This document shows, piece by piece, positions 8,025-15,312 of a stretch of 17,940 nucleotides of DNA. The position numbers were made by a program, and so were the translations under genes. Numbering within the stretch: the first letter of the stretch is position 1; each line of letters starts with the position of its first letter. Location: the NCBI RefSeq assembly GCF_937890665.1, contig NZ_CALADU010000165.1, positions 1 through 17,940 of the forward strand, in the 5' to 3' direction. The DNA comes from an uncultured Subdoligranulum sp. Its GTDB lineage: Bacteria > Bacillota_A > Clostridia > Oscillospirales > Ruminococcaceae. The notes under the pieces were generated by a model that made no database searches, was not told where the DNA came from, and saw only the letters and a program-made list of their open reading frames with translations.

Positions 8025-8053
8025 AGTATACCAACCGATTGTGAACAAATAAA
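8025..8053 (-). promoter_or_regulatory. Probable promoter of the P-type ATPase
   Basis: On the minus strand, TATACT (8025-8030) is preceded at 17 bp by TTTATT (8048-8053). The -10 is good and the -35 is weak. Confidence 0.5.
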
Positions 8054-8059
8054 GCGCAC

Positions 8060-8101
8060 TATAAAGCAAAACGGCACACAGCCTACACTATGTACCGTTT
8101 T
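8060..8101 (-). terminator. Probable intrinsic terminator of prfB
   Basis: Read on the minus strand, AAAACGGTACA (8091-8101) pairs with TGTGCCGTTTT (8068-8078) with one G-U pair. The stem ends in T-rich sequence and begins 15 bp after the prfB stop. Confidence 0.7.
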
Positions 8102-8115
8102 TCCTTCTGTTACAA

Positions 8116-9237
8116 TCAGACGTCCTGCAATTCCCCGCGAGAACTGGCCTTGAGGTAGGCGTAGATGAAACCGTCCAGATCGCCGTCCATGACAGCCTGT
8201 ACGTTGCCGCTCTCGTAGTTGGTGCGGTGATCCTTGACCAACGTGTAGGGCATAAAAACATAGCTGCGAATCTGATGGCCCCAGGCGATCTCGTTCTGGA
8301 CGCCCTTGATGTCGTCGATCTTGTCCTTATGCTGCTGCAGCGCGATCTGATAGAGCTTGGCCTTCATCATCTCCATGGCATACTCACGGTTCTGCAGCTG
8401 GCTGCGCTGGGTCTGGCAGCTCGTCACAATACCGGTGGGCTTATGGATCAAACGTACCGCCGAGGAAGTCTTGTTGATATGCTGGCCACCGGCACCGGAG
8501 GAGCGGTAAACCTGCATCTCGATATCCGCCGGGTTGATCTCGATCTGGATGTTTTCGTTTAGTTCCGGCATAACTTCCAAGCTGGCAAAGCTGGTCTGTC
8601 GACGGGCGTTGGCGTCAAAGGGACTGATGCGGACCAAACGATGCACGCCGTGCTCGCTCTTGAGCATTCCGTAGGCATTGGCACCTTTGATCATCATGGA
8701 AGCGGACTTGATGCCCGCCTCGTCGCCGTCCAGTACGTCCAGTACCTCCACGTTGTAACCGTGGGCTTCGGCCCAGCGGGTGTACATACGGTAGAGCATC
8801 TCGGCCCAGTCCTGTGCCTCGGTACCGCCAGTACCGGCATGGAAGGTCAAAATGGCGTTGTTGTGGTCATACTCGCCGTTGAGCATCGTCATCAACTGCA
8901 ATTCGTCGATGGACTTTTCCACGGCTTCCACCGCCTGCTCTCCTTCGCTGGTCAGCGAAGGATCGTTTTCTTCCTCGATCATCTCCAGCAAGGTTTCCGC
9001 TTCCTCATACTGGGTGGAGAGCTTTCCGAACCGCTCCAGCTTATTCTTGACTTCGCCCATCTCGCTGATGACCCGCTGGCTCTTGGCCTGATCGTCATAG
9101 AAACCGGGCAGCGTCATCTGGTGCTCCAACTCGGCCAGACGCTTTTCGCTGGCTTCGATGGAAAGCGCGTCGCGCAAGTCGTCGACGGAGGTTTTCATCC
9201 CGCCGAGCTTTGCTTTCAATTCGTCAATGGTGATCAT
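8116..9237 (-). CDS. prfB: Peptide chain release factor 2 (RF2)
   Basis: RF2 reads UGA and UAA stop codons in the ribosomal A site and triggers release of the finished protein. The 373-residue product carries the stop-recognition motif SPF at 205-207 and the catalytic GGQ at 250-252 (GAGGQHINKT), the same residue numbers as in E. coli RF2. SPF rather than PxT identifies RF2 and not RF1. The ATG at 9237 (MITIDELKAKL) is preferred, with AAGGGG 7-8 nt upstream; a longer in-frame start at 9267 has no visible ribosome site. The reading frame is continuous: codons 25-26 are CTT TCC where many prfB genes have CTT TGA C, so no programmed frameshift is needed. The gene's own stop is TGA. Confidence 0.97.
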   Translation of the reverse strand: MITIDELKAKLGGMKTSVDDLRDALSIEASEKRLAELEHQMTLPGFYDDQAKSQRVISEMGEVKNKLERFGKLSTQYEEAETLLEMIEEENDPSLTSEGEQAVEAVEKSIDELQLMTMLNGEYDHNNAILTFHAGTGGTEAQDWAEMLYRMYTRWAEAHGYNVEVLDVLDGDEAGIKSASMMIKGANAYGMLKSEHGVHRLVRISPFDANARRQTSFASLEVMPELNENIQIEINPADIEMQVYRSSGAGGQHINKTSSAVRLIHKPTGIVTSCQTQRSQLQNREYAMEMMKAKLYQIALQQHKDKIDDIKGVQNEIAWGHQIRSYVFMPYTLVKDHRTNYESGNVQAVMDGDLDGFIYAYLKASSRGELQDV

Positions 9238-9275
9238 ATCGTTACCCCTTGATTGGCATAAATTCACATAATAAT

Positions 9276-9304
9276 AGTATAAACCATATCAGGACCGTTG
9301 TAAA
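9276..9304 (-). promoter_or_regulatory. Promoter of prfB
   Basis: On the minus strand, TTTACA (9299-9304), a 17-bp spacer and TATACT (9276-9281) form a strong sigma-A promoter about 39 bp from the chosen prfB start. Confidence 0.75.
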
Positions 9305-9359
9305 GGGGTGCTATTCCTATAAAAAGGCGCCGGAATGCCCAAACTTCATAGAAAATTCT

Positions 9360-9388
9360 TTGCATTTACCCTCTTGATGCGGTATAAT
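9360..9388 (+). promoter_or_regulatory. Promoter of the RING/DUF2628 gene
   Basis: TTGCAT (9360-9365), a 17-bp spacer and TATAAT (9383-9388), 31 bp before the ATG at 9419. It is divergent from the prfB promoter with about 55 bp between them. Confidence 0.75.
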
Positions 9389-9418
9389 GGTTCTAAGTTA
9401 TTGGGAGGACATAAACAC

Positions 9419-10450
9419 ATGGCTCGTTACACTGGAAATCACTGTCCTGTCTGTGAACAGGCTTTTACCGACGACGATGACATCGTCGTTTGCCCCGACT
9501 GCGGTACCCCGTATCATCGGGCTTGCTGGCAGAAAGTCGGCGTCTGCATGCATCAATCGGAGCATGCCGCCGGTTTTGAATGGAAACCGGAATTCGGTCC
9601 CGAAGCCGAAGCGGCCGCCCATGCGGCCATCTGCCCCAACTGCGGCACCTACAACGAACCGGGCGCAGCCCGCTGCAGCCACTGCGGTGTGCCGCTGCCC
9701 CGGCCGGAAGATGCCGAGCAGCAGGCCCCCCACGAGGAAGGCCCCATCTACGCCCGCACCCCCGGTGCCGGAGCCTACCGCCCCAACGCGGGCCAAAACC
9801 CGCAAGGCGCTGCCGGGCCTCGCATCGATGCCTATGGCGCCGGGGCTGATGGCGGGATCTACCGCCGGGAAGTTGGCCCGGAAGATGCCATCGATGGCAT
9901 CAAGGCCAAACACTGGGCAATCTTTGTGGGACGTTCCCCGATGTATTATCTCATGCACTTCTTCCGCATAAGCGAAACAAAGCGTCGGGTTTCCTTCTCC
10001 TTCGCCGCCTTCTTCTTTGGTCCCGCCTATCTCTTGTACCGCAAAATGTGGAAGCTGGGCATCGTCACGGCCATTGTGTCGCTGCTGCTCTACATTCCCG
10101 GGCTGATGAGCGGTGTAGCCTACTACAACCCCAGCGTCTTCGGCAACATGCCGTTGGGCTGGATCCCCTATGCCACCACCGTCTGCGATATGATCAACTG
10201 GGGCATTCGGGTATTGCTGGGCCTGTTTGCGGTGTCGCTTTATGAAAAGCATGGCCGCGCACGGATCGAGGCGATCTGCGCCCAAACCCCTGAAGGGCCG
10301 GAGCGCACCGAGGCATTGGCCCGCAGCGGCGGCACCAATCTGCCCGCGGCCATCCTCTACTTCCTTTTGGTGGCTCTGCTGGAGATCGGTTTTATCTACT
10401 TGGCCGGTCCGGCGTTCCTCAACCTTGTGATGATCAACATGGGACTATAA
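9419..10450 (+). CDS. RING-like/zinc-ribbon membrane protein with DUF2628 region
   Basis: The ATG at 9419 has GGGAGG 10 nt upstream and gives 343 residues. The N-terminus carries a RING-like zinc site: Cys9, Cys12, Cys25, Cys28, His33, Cys36, Cys43, His45. A second four-cysteine zinc ribbon follows (Cys72, Cys75, Cys86, Cys89; CPNCG and CSHCG). Residues 95-165 are Pro/Gly/Ala-rich and probably a flexible linker. The C-terminal half has the DUF2628 hallmark FSFAAFFFGPAYLLYR and about four hydrophobic segments, so the zinc domains would hang from the membrane, probably on the cytoplasmic side. Prokaryotic RING-like domains are not known to be ubiquitin ligases in such proteins; they may simply bind protein or nucleic acid. 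Function is unknown. Confidence 0.85.
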   Translation: MARYTGNHCPVCEQAFTDDDDIVVCPDCGTPYHRACWQKVGVCMHQSEHAAGFEWKPEFGPEAEAAAHAAICPNCGTYNEPGAARCSHCGVPLPRPEDAEQQAPHEEGPIYARTPGAGAYRPNAGQNPQGAAGPRIDAYGAGADGGIYRREVGPEDAIDGIKAKHWAIFVGRSPMYYLMHFFRISETKRRVSFSFAAFFFGPAYLLYRKMWKLGIVTAIVSLLLYIPGLMSGVAYYNPSVFGNMPLGWIPYATTVCDMINWGIRVLLGLFAVSLYEKHGRARIEAICAQTPEGPERTEALARSGGTNLPAAILYFLLVALLEIGFIYLAGPAFLNLVMINMGL

Positions 10451-10522
10451 TGGCATGACTTTCATCCGGCTGTGTTACAGACCGGATCAGTATGGATAGA
10501 TCGAAAACTTTGGAGGTTTCAA

Positions 10523-11452
10523 ATGAAAACTGCACTGGTCATTATGGCTGCCGGCATCGGTTCCCGATTCGGCGGCGGCATCAAACAGCTGGCGGCAGTC
10601 GGCCCCAACGGCGAGATCATCATGGATTATTCCATCCACGATGCCATCGAGGCCGGGTTCGATAAAATTGTCTTTATCATCCGCCACGACATTGAGCAGG
10701 CCTTCAAGGAGGCCATCGGCGACCGCATCGAGGCAGTCTGCAAGGACTTGGGTGTGGAAATTGCCTACGCTTTCCAGTCCTTGGACAACGTTCCTGTCGG
10801 CTGCACGGTACCGGAAGGCCGCACCAAGCCCTGGGGCACCGGGCAGGCTGTTCTGGCTTGCAAAGGCATCTTGCAGGAGCCTTTTGCCGTCATCAACGCT
10901 GACGACTACTACGGCAAGGAGGCTTTTGTCCAGCTTCATGACTTCCTGCAAGGGTATGACCCTGCTGCCCCCGGCAAGCTGTGCATGGCCGGATTTGTGC
11001 TGAAAAACACCTTGAGTGACAACGGTGCCGTGACCCGCGGAATCTGCCAGATGAACGCCGACCACTACCTGACCGGCGTACTGGAGACCAGCGGCATCGA
11101 AAAGACGGCCGACGGTGCAGCCGCCGGCGGCAAGGCAATCGACATCGACAGTTTGGTTTCTATGAATATGTGGGGTCTGACCCCCGCCTTTGTCGATCTG
11201 TTGGAGGATGGTTTCGTAGAGTTCTTCCAGAAATCTGCCCCCGCCAACCCGCTCAAGGCTGAGTACCTGCTGCCCATCTACATTGATGAGCTGCTCCACG
11301 AGGACAAGGTCAGCGTCAAGGTATTGCCCACCCACGACAAGTGGTTCGGTGTCACCTACGCCGAGGACAAGCAGATCGTCATCGATAGTTTTGCCCAGTT
11401 GGTGGCAGACGGCGTCTACCGCAAAGACCTGTTCAGCGATCTGAAAAAATAA
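10523..11452 (+). CDS. Sugar-phosphate nucleotidyltransferase family protein
   Basis: The ATG at 10523 (TGGAGG 6 nt upstream) gives 309 residues. The N-terminus MAAGIGSRFGGGIKQL (8-23) is the nucleotide-binding loop of the GT-A fold nucleotidyltransferases, a variant of GxGTRxxPxxK with Lys21 as the likely phosphate-binding lysine. NADDYYG (from 125) supplies the metal-binding aspartate. Such enzymes join a nucleoside triphosphate and a sugar-1-phosphate to give a nucleotide sugar plus pyrophosphate. Which sugar and nucleotide cannot be read from the sequence. The 72-bp gap from the preceding gene contains a short inverted repeat (ATCCGG/CCGGAT, 10464-10487) but no clear promoter or terminator, so the two may be co-transcribed. 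The galT gene 1.6 kb downstream fits a shared hexose-1-phosphate theme. Confidence 0.87.
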   Translation: MKTALVIMAAGIGSRFGGGIKQLAAVGPNGEIIMDYSIHDAIEAGFDKIVFIIRHDIEQAFKEAIGDRIEAVCKDLGVEIAYAFQSLDNVPVGCTVPEGRTKPWGTGQAVLACKGILQEPFAVINADDYYGKEAFVQLHDFLQGYDPAAPGKLCMAGFVLKNTLSDNGAVTRGICQMNADHYLTGVLETSGIEKTADGAAAGGKAIDIDSLVSMNMWGLTPAFVDLLEDGFVEFFQKSAPANPLKAEYLLPIYIDELLHEDKVSVKVLPTHDKWFGVTYAEDKQIVIDSFAQLVADGVYRKDLFSDLKK

Positions 11453-11460
11453 AGAATCCC

Positions 11461-11496
11461 AATCCCCCGTCGGCGCCCTGCCGACGGGGGATTTTT
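11461..11496 (+). terminator. Intrinsic terminator of the nucleotidyltransferase gene
   Basis: A 14-bp perfect stem, AATCCCCCGTCGGC (11461-11474) with GCCGACGGGGGATT (11480-11493), has a 5-nt loop and a T run, 8 bp after the stop. Confidence 0.93.
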
Positions 11497-11498
11497 CA

Positions 11499-11527
11499 TT
11501 GACAACAGTTCAACAACATGCGACAAT
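11499..11527 (+). promoter_or_regulatory. Promoter of the lipoprotein gene
   Basis: A perfect -35 TTGACA (11499-11504), a 17-bp spacer and GACAAT (11522-11527; 4 of 6 matches). It starts 2 bp after the preceding terminator's T run. Confidence 0.65.
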
Positions 11528-11585
11528 AAAGAAAAGAACTCGTTGATATTTGACCTGTTTTTCCTATGGAAAAGGAGGTGCTCTG

Positions 11586-12950
11586 ATGAAACGCCTTGGA
11601 CTTCCGCTGCTGTGCTCCCTGCTGCTGTGTGCCTGTACGATGGCACCGTTGACAGAGTCCACCACACCGGAAACCGCCGAAGCCGCCCAGAACTCTGTCG
11701 TGGAGGAACCATCCCCTTCCGTCACAGCCGAAACCGCCCTCCCCGCCGGGCTGGAGGCCGTCGATCTGGCCGTGCTGCCCTATGATGACATCCAACTGGT
11801 CTATCACTTTTCCCTCTTCTCCGAACCGGTACAGGGCTATTTTACGATGTGTCAGGATGGGCAGTGGGGACTGATGCACAGCGACGGCACAGAGGTTCTT
11901 CCCTGTGTATTTGATGCCCCCATCGCCTTGTGCAGCGATCAAACACCCCGTTCCCCCGCCTGGATCGCCCAAAAAGATCCTGATGATAAGGCGCTTCGGG
12001 AACAGATGCAGCAAATCCTGACAGATGCAAACGAGGGGATCCTTTGCGATATGGCCCATTGCGGCCCGGGCTATGAAGATTTCTTCTGGCTGGAGAGTTC
12101 CCAGCAGCTTTGCGCCTATATTGGCAGCTTGGGTCCCAGTGAGCCCACCTATATTTCCCCCGGTATGCAGGAAGAGTACGGGCACATCTTTCCCACCCGG
12201 CCCGCCACCATATCGGTTCAAAATTGGGGCTACTCGCTAGAATATGACAGCAACGCGTCCTACCGTTACCGCACCGAGGACGGAACGCCGCTGAACAACT
12301 ATGAATACCAACAGGTGGGATTTTTCCGGGACGGCGCCTTGCTGGCCCCCGCCCGCCGCGGCAGCAAATGGGTCTATCTGGACCGGCAGGGCACCGAAGT
12401 GACCGCCCCCTGCTATGATGCCGTTTACAGCGATTTCGGGGGATATCGGGGATGGGCTTCCCCGCTGCTGAGCGGCTACGCAGTGGTCAGCCGGGACGGC
12501 AAGCTGGGTTTATTGGACAGTGCCGGGTTGGAATTTTTGCCCTGCACCTACGACGGTCTTGTGTGGGACGGTACCGTAGGGTGGCTGCAGCAAGCCGACG
12601 GCTGGCATCCCTTTTCCATTCCCAGTGCTGCGGCGCCTTCCACCAGCCAAGTTTCCGGCACCCAGCCAGTGCAAAACGAACCGCCGCTTTTGCGCTATGT
12701 TCCCTTGACTATGGTCTATCCCGATGTTTTCTGGTCGGACAATGACTGCGACGACTATACCACCACCCCGGATGGCACTTTAAACGTGTGCGCCGGCCCC
12801 GGCACCGAATACGAAAAAATCGGCAGCCTATCGCCGGGTTCCGTGGTAAAAGAATTGGGTGCCAGCAGTACGGCACCGGGTTGGGTGTTGGTAGGCTATC
12901 AAAATTGGCCCACCGGCTGGGTCAGCACGGACTATTTACAACGCAGTTAG
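11586..12950 (+). CDS. Lipoprotein with WG-like repeats and C-terminal SH3 domain
   Basis: The ATG at 11586 follows an ideal AAAGGAGGTG. The 454-residue product opens with a signal peptide and the lipobox LCAC, making Cys17 the likely lipidated residue; a Thr/Glu/Ala-rich tether follows, so it is anchored to the outer face of the membrane. Three stretches resemble WG repeats: GQWGLMHSDGTEVLPCVFD, SKWVYLDRQGTEVTAPCYD and GKLGLLDSAGLEFLPCTYD. The last 60 residues look like a bacterial SH3 (SH3_3) domain, with LNVCAGPGTEYEKIGSL and a final GWVSTDYL; such domains often bind cell-wall peptides. It has its own promoter. No catalytic motif is seen. A cell-wall-associated sensor or binding role is only an inference. 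Confidence 0.85.
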   Translation: MKRLGLPLLCSLLLCACTMAPLTESTTPETAEAAQNSVVEEPSPSVTAETALPAGLEAVDLAVLPYDDIQLVYHFSLFSEPVQGYFTMCQDGQWGLMHSDGTEVLPCVFDAPIALCSDQTPRSPAWIAQKDPDDKALREQMQQILTDANEGILCDMAHCGPGYEDFFWLESSQQLCAYIGSLGPSEPTYISPGMQEEYGHIFPTRPATISVQNWGYSLEYDSNASYRYRTEDGTPLNNYEYQQVGFFRDGALLAPARRGSKWVYLDRQGTEVTAPCYDAVYSDFGGYRGWASPLLSGYAVVSRDGKLGLLDSAGLEFLPCTYDGLVWDGTVGWLQQADGWHPFSIPSAAAPSTSQVSGTQPVQNEPPLLRYVPLTMVYPDVFWSDNDCDDYTTTPDGTLNVCAGPGTEYEKIGSLSPGSVVKELGASSTAPGWVLVGYQNWPTGWVSTDYLQRS

Positions 12951-13063
12951 GTCTGTGCATGAAAACTGCAAAAGCATGACACGCAGCGCTATGGAAAACG
13001 GAGGATTTTTGCGGTATGGTTAGTACAACACAACCGAAAACACACCGCTACAGGAGGGCAATT

Positions 13064-14647
13064 ATGGCAAACAAGGAATTTGACTGCACGGCATTGACCC
13101 CGGAACAGCGCGACGCCCGTCTGGCCTTGGACGTGGAACGCCTGCTGCGCTTCGGCCGCAAGCACAAGCTCATCAAGGATCTGGACATTCTGGTGGCCCG
13201 CAATACGCTGTTGGACCTGCTGGCGCTGAGCGCCCCCAGTGAGGCCAAGGCCCCCAAAGAGAACCCTGAGACCCCCGCCGCTTTGTTGGATGAAATGGTA
13301 GAGCTGGCCGCCCAGAAGGATCTGTTTGACGGCTCTGTTCCCCAATACCGCATCAACTTTGAGACCCGGCTGATGGGCGCTTTGATGCCCCGGGAAAGCG
13401 AAGTCTGCAAGAAGTTCAAAAAGCTCTATGAGCGCAAGGGCGCCAAGGCAGCTACCGATTGGTTCTACGATCTTTGCGTGGTGACCAACTACATCCGCAC
13501 TGCCCAAATCGCCAAAAATATCCAGTGGACCTCTGACACGCCTTACGGTGATTTGGAGATCACCATCAACCTGACCAAGCCCGAAAAGGATCCTAAGACC
13601 ATCGCCTTGGAGCGCCTGCAGCCCAAATCCGGTTATCCCGCCTGCATGCTCTGCAAAGAGAATATCGGCTATGCCGGCCGCATCAACTTCCCTGCCCGGC
13701 AAACCCATCGCATCGTGCCCATCACGCTGGCCGGGCAGCAGTTCTATCTGCAGTACAGCCCCTATGCCTACTTCCATGAGCATTGCATTATGCTCCATGA
13801 AACCCACAAGCCCATGGAGATGGACCGCCAGACACTGGCTGAAATCTTTGACTTTGTGTCCCAGTTCCCCCACTACACCTGCGGTTCCAACGCCGATTTG
13901 CCCATCGTGGGCGGCAGCATCCTGAGCCATAGCCACTTCCAAGGCGGACGGTATGTCTTCCCCATGCAAAAGGCATCTGTCGCCGTGCCGATGACCGATA
14001 TCCGGTATCCCGGTGTCAAGGCCGGCATCCTGAATTGGCCGGTTTCTGCGGTACGTCTGGTGGGCCGCAGCAGCCAGCAGATGCAGATTGTGGCCAACAA
14101 CATCCTCACCGCTTGGCGCAACTACAATGACGAAAGCGTGGGCATCCTGTCCCACACCGGCGACACGCCCCACAATACCGTCACACCGATCCTGCATTAC
14201 GACGAGAAGGACGGCTACATTCTGGATCTGGCGTTGCGCAACAACCGCACCAGTGAGGAATACCCCGACGGTATCTTCCATCCCCACAAGGAATACCACA
14301 ACATCAAGAAGGAAAACATCGGCTTGATCGAAGTCATGGGTCTGGCCATCCTGCCCGCCCGCCTGAAGGAACAGGGCGCCCAGATCGCCGAGATTCTGGC
14401 AGGGCAGCGCCCCAACACCAGCCGCGAGGAAGGCTCTCCGCTGGCGGTACACGCCGACTGGATCGACCAGCTCATCGCCAAATACGGCACCTCCATGGCG
14501 CCGCAGGACGCGAACAACGCCGTCAAGCAAGAGATCGGCACCGTATTCAGCCACGTGCTGGAAAACGCCGGTGTCTTTAAGCAGGATCAAGCCGGTCAGG
14601 CCGCTTTCCTGCGCTTTATGCAGAGCGTCGGCTTTAAGGCAATCTGA
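13064..14647 (+). CDS. galT: UDP-glucose--hexose-1-phosphate uridylyltransferase, class II
   Basis: GalT moves UMP from UDP-glucose to galactose-1-phosphate, the central step of the Leloir galactose pathway, in the cytosol. The 527-residue protein matches the class II (Firmicute) form: CMLCKENIGYAGR with Cys194 and Cys197, FPARQTHRIVPITLAGQQF, SNADLPIVGGSILSHSHFQ with the H-x-H pair His289/His291, and a long C-terminal domain. It is slightly longer than the usual 490-510 residues. The ATG at 13064 has AGGAGG 6 nt upstream. An in-frame ATG at 13016 with GGAGG 11 nt before it would add 16 residues (see findings). No convincing promoter is seen; TGGAAA (12992)-N17-TATGGT (13015) is a weak candidate. 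No galK or galE is visible nearby. Confidence 0.95.
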   Translation: MANKEFDCTALTPEQRDARLALDVERLLRFGRKHKLIKDLDILVARNTLLDLLALSAPSEAKAPKENPETPAALLDEMVELAAQKDLFDGSVPQYRINFETRLMGALMPRESEVCKKFKKLYERKGAKAATDWFYDLCVVTNYIRTAQIAKNIQWTSDTPYGDLEITINLTKPEKDPKTIALERLQPKSGYPACMLCKENIGYAGRINFPARQTHRIVPITLAGQQFYLQYSPYAYFHEHCIMLHETHKPMEMDRQTLAEIFDFVSQFPHYTCGSNADLPIVGGSILSHSHFQGGRYVFPMQKASVAVPMTDIRYPGVKAGILNWPVSAVRLVGRSSQQMQIVANNILTAWRNYNDESVGILSHTGDTPHNTVTPILHYDEKDGYILDLALRNNRTSEEYPDGIFHPHKEYHNIKKENIGLIEVMGLAILPARLKEQGAQIAEILAGQRPNTSREEGSPLAVHADWIDQLIAKYGTSMAPQDANNAVKQEIGTVFSHVLENAGVFKQDQAGQAAFLRFMQSVGFKAI

Positions 14648-14662
14648 GAAACTGTTTATACG

Positions 14663-14702
14663 CCCCGGCAAGGAAGCTACCTCTCCCCTGCCGGGGACTT
14701 TT
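14663..14702 (+). terminator. Probable intrinsic terminator of galT
   Basis: CCCCGGCA (14663-14670) pairs with TGCCGGGG (14689-14696) around an 18-nt loop, followed by ACTTTTTG. It begins 15 bp after the galT stop. Confidence 0.8.
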
Positions 14703-14713
14703 TGTACTATCCC

Positions 14714-14742
14714 TTGTAGTAAGCCGGAGGCAGTGGTATAGT
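14714..14742 (+). promoter_or_regulatory. Promoter of the two-gene unknown operon
   Basis: TTGTAG (14714-14719), a 17-bp spacer and TATAGT (14737-14742). It sits about 80 bp before the first ATG, leaving an unusually long leader with repeats. Confidence 0.6.
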
Positions 14743-14758
14743 ATTTCTATAAAATACT
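14740..14758. repeat. Inverted repeat overlapping the promoter -10 box
   Basis: AGTATTT (14740-14746) and AAATACT (14752-14758) form a 7-bp inverted repeat around CTATA. It overlaps the end of the -10 box and covers the likely start site, a usual place for a repressor operator. Confidence 0.6.
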
Positions 14759-14775
14759 GTACTTTACTGTACTTT
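14756..14775. repeat. Tandem 10-bp direct repeat in the leader
   Basis: ACTGTACTTT occurs twice back to back (14756-14765, 14766-14775). The first copy overlaps the right arm of the inverted repeat. It may be a protein-binding site or a slippage product. Confidence 0.75.
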
Positions 14776-14820
14776 GTTTCCTCGCCGAAGCGCGCTTTTT
14801 TCCCGGCAGGAGGTAGCCTT

Positions 14821-15270
14821 ATGAAGATTCCTTACGGAAAAGCATCTCTGCTTTGTACGGCCTGCTTTTGGGGGATTCTCGCCCTTTCCGTCCTGTGGTA
14901 TGGAGCGATTCCTTTTCCTTGGTTGGCAGTCGCCGTTCTGGGGTACTATCTGGCCGGTTTTCTGCTGGCGCTGCGGGCCATCAACGTCTTCAAGCGGGAA
15001 TGGCTGCGTCTTTTTCCCGACCAGATCACCCGCTACGACGACGTGCGCTGGGGCAATGCCAAAGACAATTTTATGCCGGGAACGTTCCGGGTGCGGAAAG
15101 GACTGCGCCAGATGTGCGCGGAAATGCTGGCCAGCCCTGACCGGACCGAGGAAACGGAACAGATTGTATGGAACGCGCAGCACGCCACAAGAACCGTTGT
15201 ATTGCATTTTATAGTTCTGATCGGGACGGTTCTTTTTTGCTTTTTCGCCGACGTGCCGATTCCCGGCTGA
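14821..15270 (+). CDS. Small membrane protein of unknown function
   Basis: I do not recognise this 149-residue protein. The ATG has AGGAGG (14808-14813) 7 nt upstream. It has about three hydrophobic segments: two near the N-terminus (LLCTACFWGILALSVLWYG and FPWLAVAVLGYYLAGFLLAL) and one at the C-terminus (VVLHFIVLIGTVLFCFFAD). Between them is a charged loop of about 75 residues rich in Arg, Asp and Glu, with no cysteine pair or enzymatic motif that I can see. The next gene starts 42 bp downstream with no terminator between, so the two are probably one transcript. A membrane adaptor or a partner of the downstream soluble protein is possible, but this is a guess. Confidence 0.75.
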   Translation: MKIPYGKASLLCTACFWGILALSVLWYGAIPFPWLAVAVLGYYLAGFLLALRAINVFKREWLRLFPDQITRYDDVRWGNAKDNFMPGTFRVRKGLRQMCAEMLASPDRTEETEQIVWNAQHATRTVVLHFIVLIGTVLFCFFADVPIPG

Positions 15271-15312
15271 TGCTCCCGAATCGTAAAATTTCACAGGGAA
15301 GGAGCCCCTACT

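Noticed and set aside
8641..9252. Plus-strand ORF of 203 codons opposite prfB
   Set aside because: prfB carries SPF and GGQ at standard positions; the opposite ORF has no supporting signal.
10464..10487. ATCCGG/CCGGAT inverted repeat as a terminator or riboswitch
   Set aside because: The stem is only 6 bp with a 12-nt loop and no T run, and no known riboswitch features are seen.
12989..14671. Minus-strand ORF of 560 codons, longer than galT itself
   Set aside because: It is the antisense shadow of galT, whose conserved motifs are certain. No ribosome site or recognisable domain supports it.
14788..14797. AAGCGCGCTT palindrome followed by a T run, as a terminator or attenuator
   Set aside because: There is no loop, so it cannot form a stable short hairpin, and it lies just before a good ribosome site.
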